In this document: positions 6,001 through 6,187 of the stretch, in pieces
Layout of the letters: every line of letters starts with the position of its first letter
How positions within the stretch are numbered: position 1 is the first letter of the stretch
DNA from: Chloroflexota bacterium
Lineage (GTDB): Bacteria; Chloroflexota; Anaerolineae; Anaerolineales; DRMV01
NCBI GenBank assembly: GCA_013154225.1
Contig: JAADCW010000211.1
Span: 1-6,187, forward strand
DNA length: 6,187 nucleotides
Reading direction: 5' to 3'
Made by a program: the position numbers and the translations under genes
The notes under the pieces: generated by a model
What the model saw: only the letters and a program-made list of their open reading frames with translations
Told to the model about the DNA's origin: nothing
Databases searched by the model: none

Positions 6001-6075
6001 AGCGCCCTTGGCGACCTCTTTTCGGACGATGCGCCCGTTTGCGTAGGGTTGCGCGGGGCTTTCGGATAGATAGGT

Positions 6076-6081
6076 TATAAT
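6076..6081 (+). promoter_or_regulatory. Consensus -10 box, apparently for a leaderless transcript
   Basis: A perfect TATAAT ends six bases before the ATG at 6088. Transcription normally starts about 6-7 bases after the -10, which falls on or next to the A of that ATG. No Shine-Dalgarno is present in the short gap. No good -35 is seen at normal spacing; the nearest is TTGCGC at 6049-6054, 21 bp upstream. Confidence 0.65.
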
Positions 6082-6087
6082 GGCCTC

Positions 6088-6187
6088 ATGGCCTACGTCT
6101 ATTTTTTGACTTTCATTACCGGCTTGGTGTCGCTGGCCGTGGAACTGGCGGCTTCGCGTTTGCTGGGGGCGTATTTTGGCAGCAGCA
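6088..6187 (+). CDS. Fused MFS/spermidine-synthase-like membrane protein, N-terminal fragment
   Basis: Only 33 codons are inside the window; the frame is open at the right edge. The peptide starts MAYVYFLTFITGL, continues VSLAVELAASRLLGAYFGSS, and forms a first membrane helix. The pattern TG..SL..E.AASRLLG..FG.S is characteristic of the N-terminus of bacterial membrane-bound spermidine-synthase-like proteins, which have several transmembrane helices followed by a Rossmann methyltransferase-like polyamine aminopropyltransferase domain. The catalytic part is not visible, so substrate and activity cannot be judged. ATG 6088 is chosen because the motif follows at the usual distance and because of the TATAAT just upstream; an ATG at 6080 is out of frame. 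It appears to be an independent transcription unit from the lipoprotein gene. Confidence 0.7.
   Translation, partial: MAYVYFLTFITGLVSLAVELAASRLLGAYFGSS

Larger units (their letters stand above)
5404..6075. other. Gene-free intergenic stretch filled with repeats
   Basis: I find no credible gene here. Open frames at 5486-5770, 5725-5916 (+) and 5642-5938 (-) lie over repeats and translate to biased, repetitive peptides. The content is a decaying 8-bp tandem (GATGCCCA, 5437-5467), two repeat families alternating A-B-A-B (5475-5917), an AATTGCGAAT cluster (5701-5729), and a long hairpin followed by a T-tract (5953-6007). No tRNA or rRNA signature is seen. Confidence 0.75.

Noticed and set aside
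5404..6075. Insertion sequence or transposon remnant
   Set aside because: No transposase fragment, terminal inverted repeat pair or target duplication could be seen; the repeats fit small dispersed intergenic elements instead.

Overview
The window most resembles a member of the Chloroflexota, probably an Anaerolineae-like lineage. Four things point that way: a very large BTAD/STAND/TPR regulator, a short protein of a type I associate with that group, a lone beta-propeller lipoprotein, and intergenic spacers full of CACAGATTT / CTTGGCG and GTCCTGAGCGG...GTCGAAGG repeats. The taxonomic call rests on protein style and recall, not on a marker gene.

Layout. Positions 1-2845 on the minus strand hold a SARP-type transcriptional regulator. 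It has an N-terminal winged helix, a BTAD domain, a STAND/NB-ARC-like ATPase and a C-terminal array of 40-residue TPRs. It runs off the left edge after 948 codons. Positions 2846-3104 form a divergent intergenic region. It carries two copies of an 8-bp direct repeat exactly 11 bp apart, next to weak -35/-10 elements that read rightwards. Positions 3105-3305 (+) encode a 66-residue protein of unknown function. Sixty-two bases later, positions 3368-5359 (+) encode a 663-residue lipoprotein that consists almost entirely of about 14 propeller blades of the two-component-regulator-propeller type.

Positions 5360-6087 contain no credible gene. They hold a perfect 11-bp-stem hairpin just after the lipoprotein gene, then a mosaic of two repeat families in the order A-B-A-B, then a perfect 14-bp-stem hairpin followed by a T-tract. 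A consensus TATAAT at 6076-6081 lies six bases before an ATG at 6088. That ATG opens a membrane protein resembling the N-terminus of fused MFS/spermidine-synthase proteins, cut off by the right edge.

Working model (inference). The large cytoplasmic regulator, which may respond to a ligand or partner through its TPR/STAND part, could control the divergent pair: the small protein and the surface-exposed propeller lipoprotein. The 11-bp-phased repeat in the shared spacer is the type of site SARP/OmpR-fold winged helices bind. The spermidine-synthase-like gene appears to be a separate transcription unit, with a promoter placed for a leaderless mRNA.
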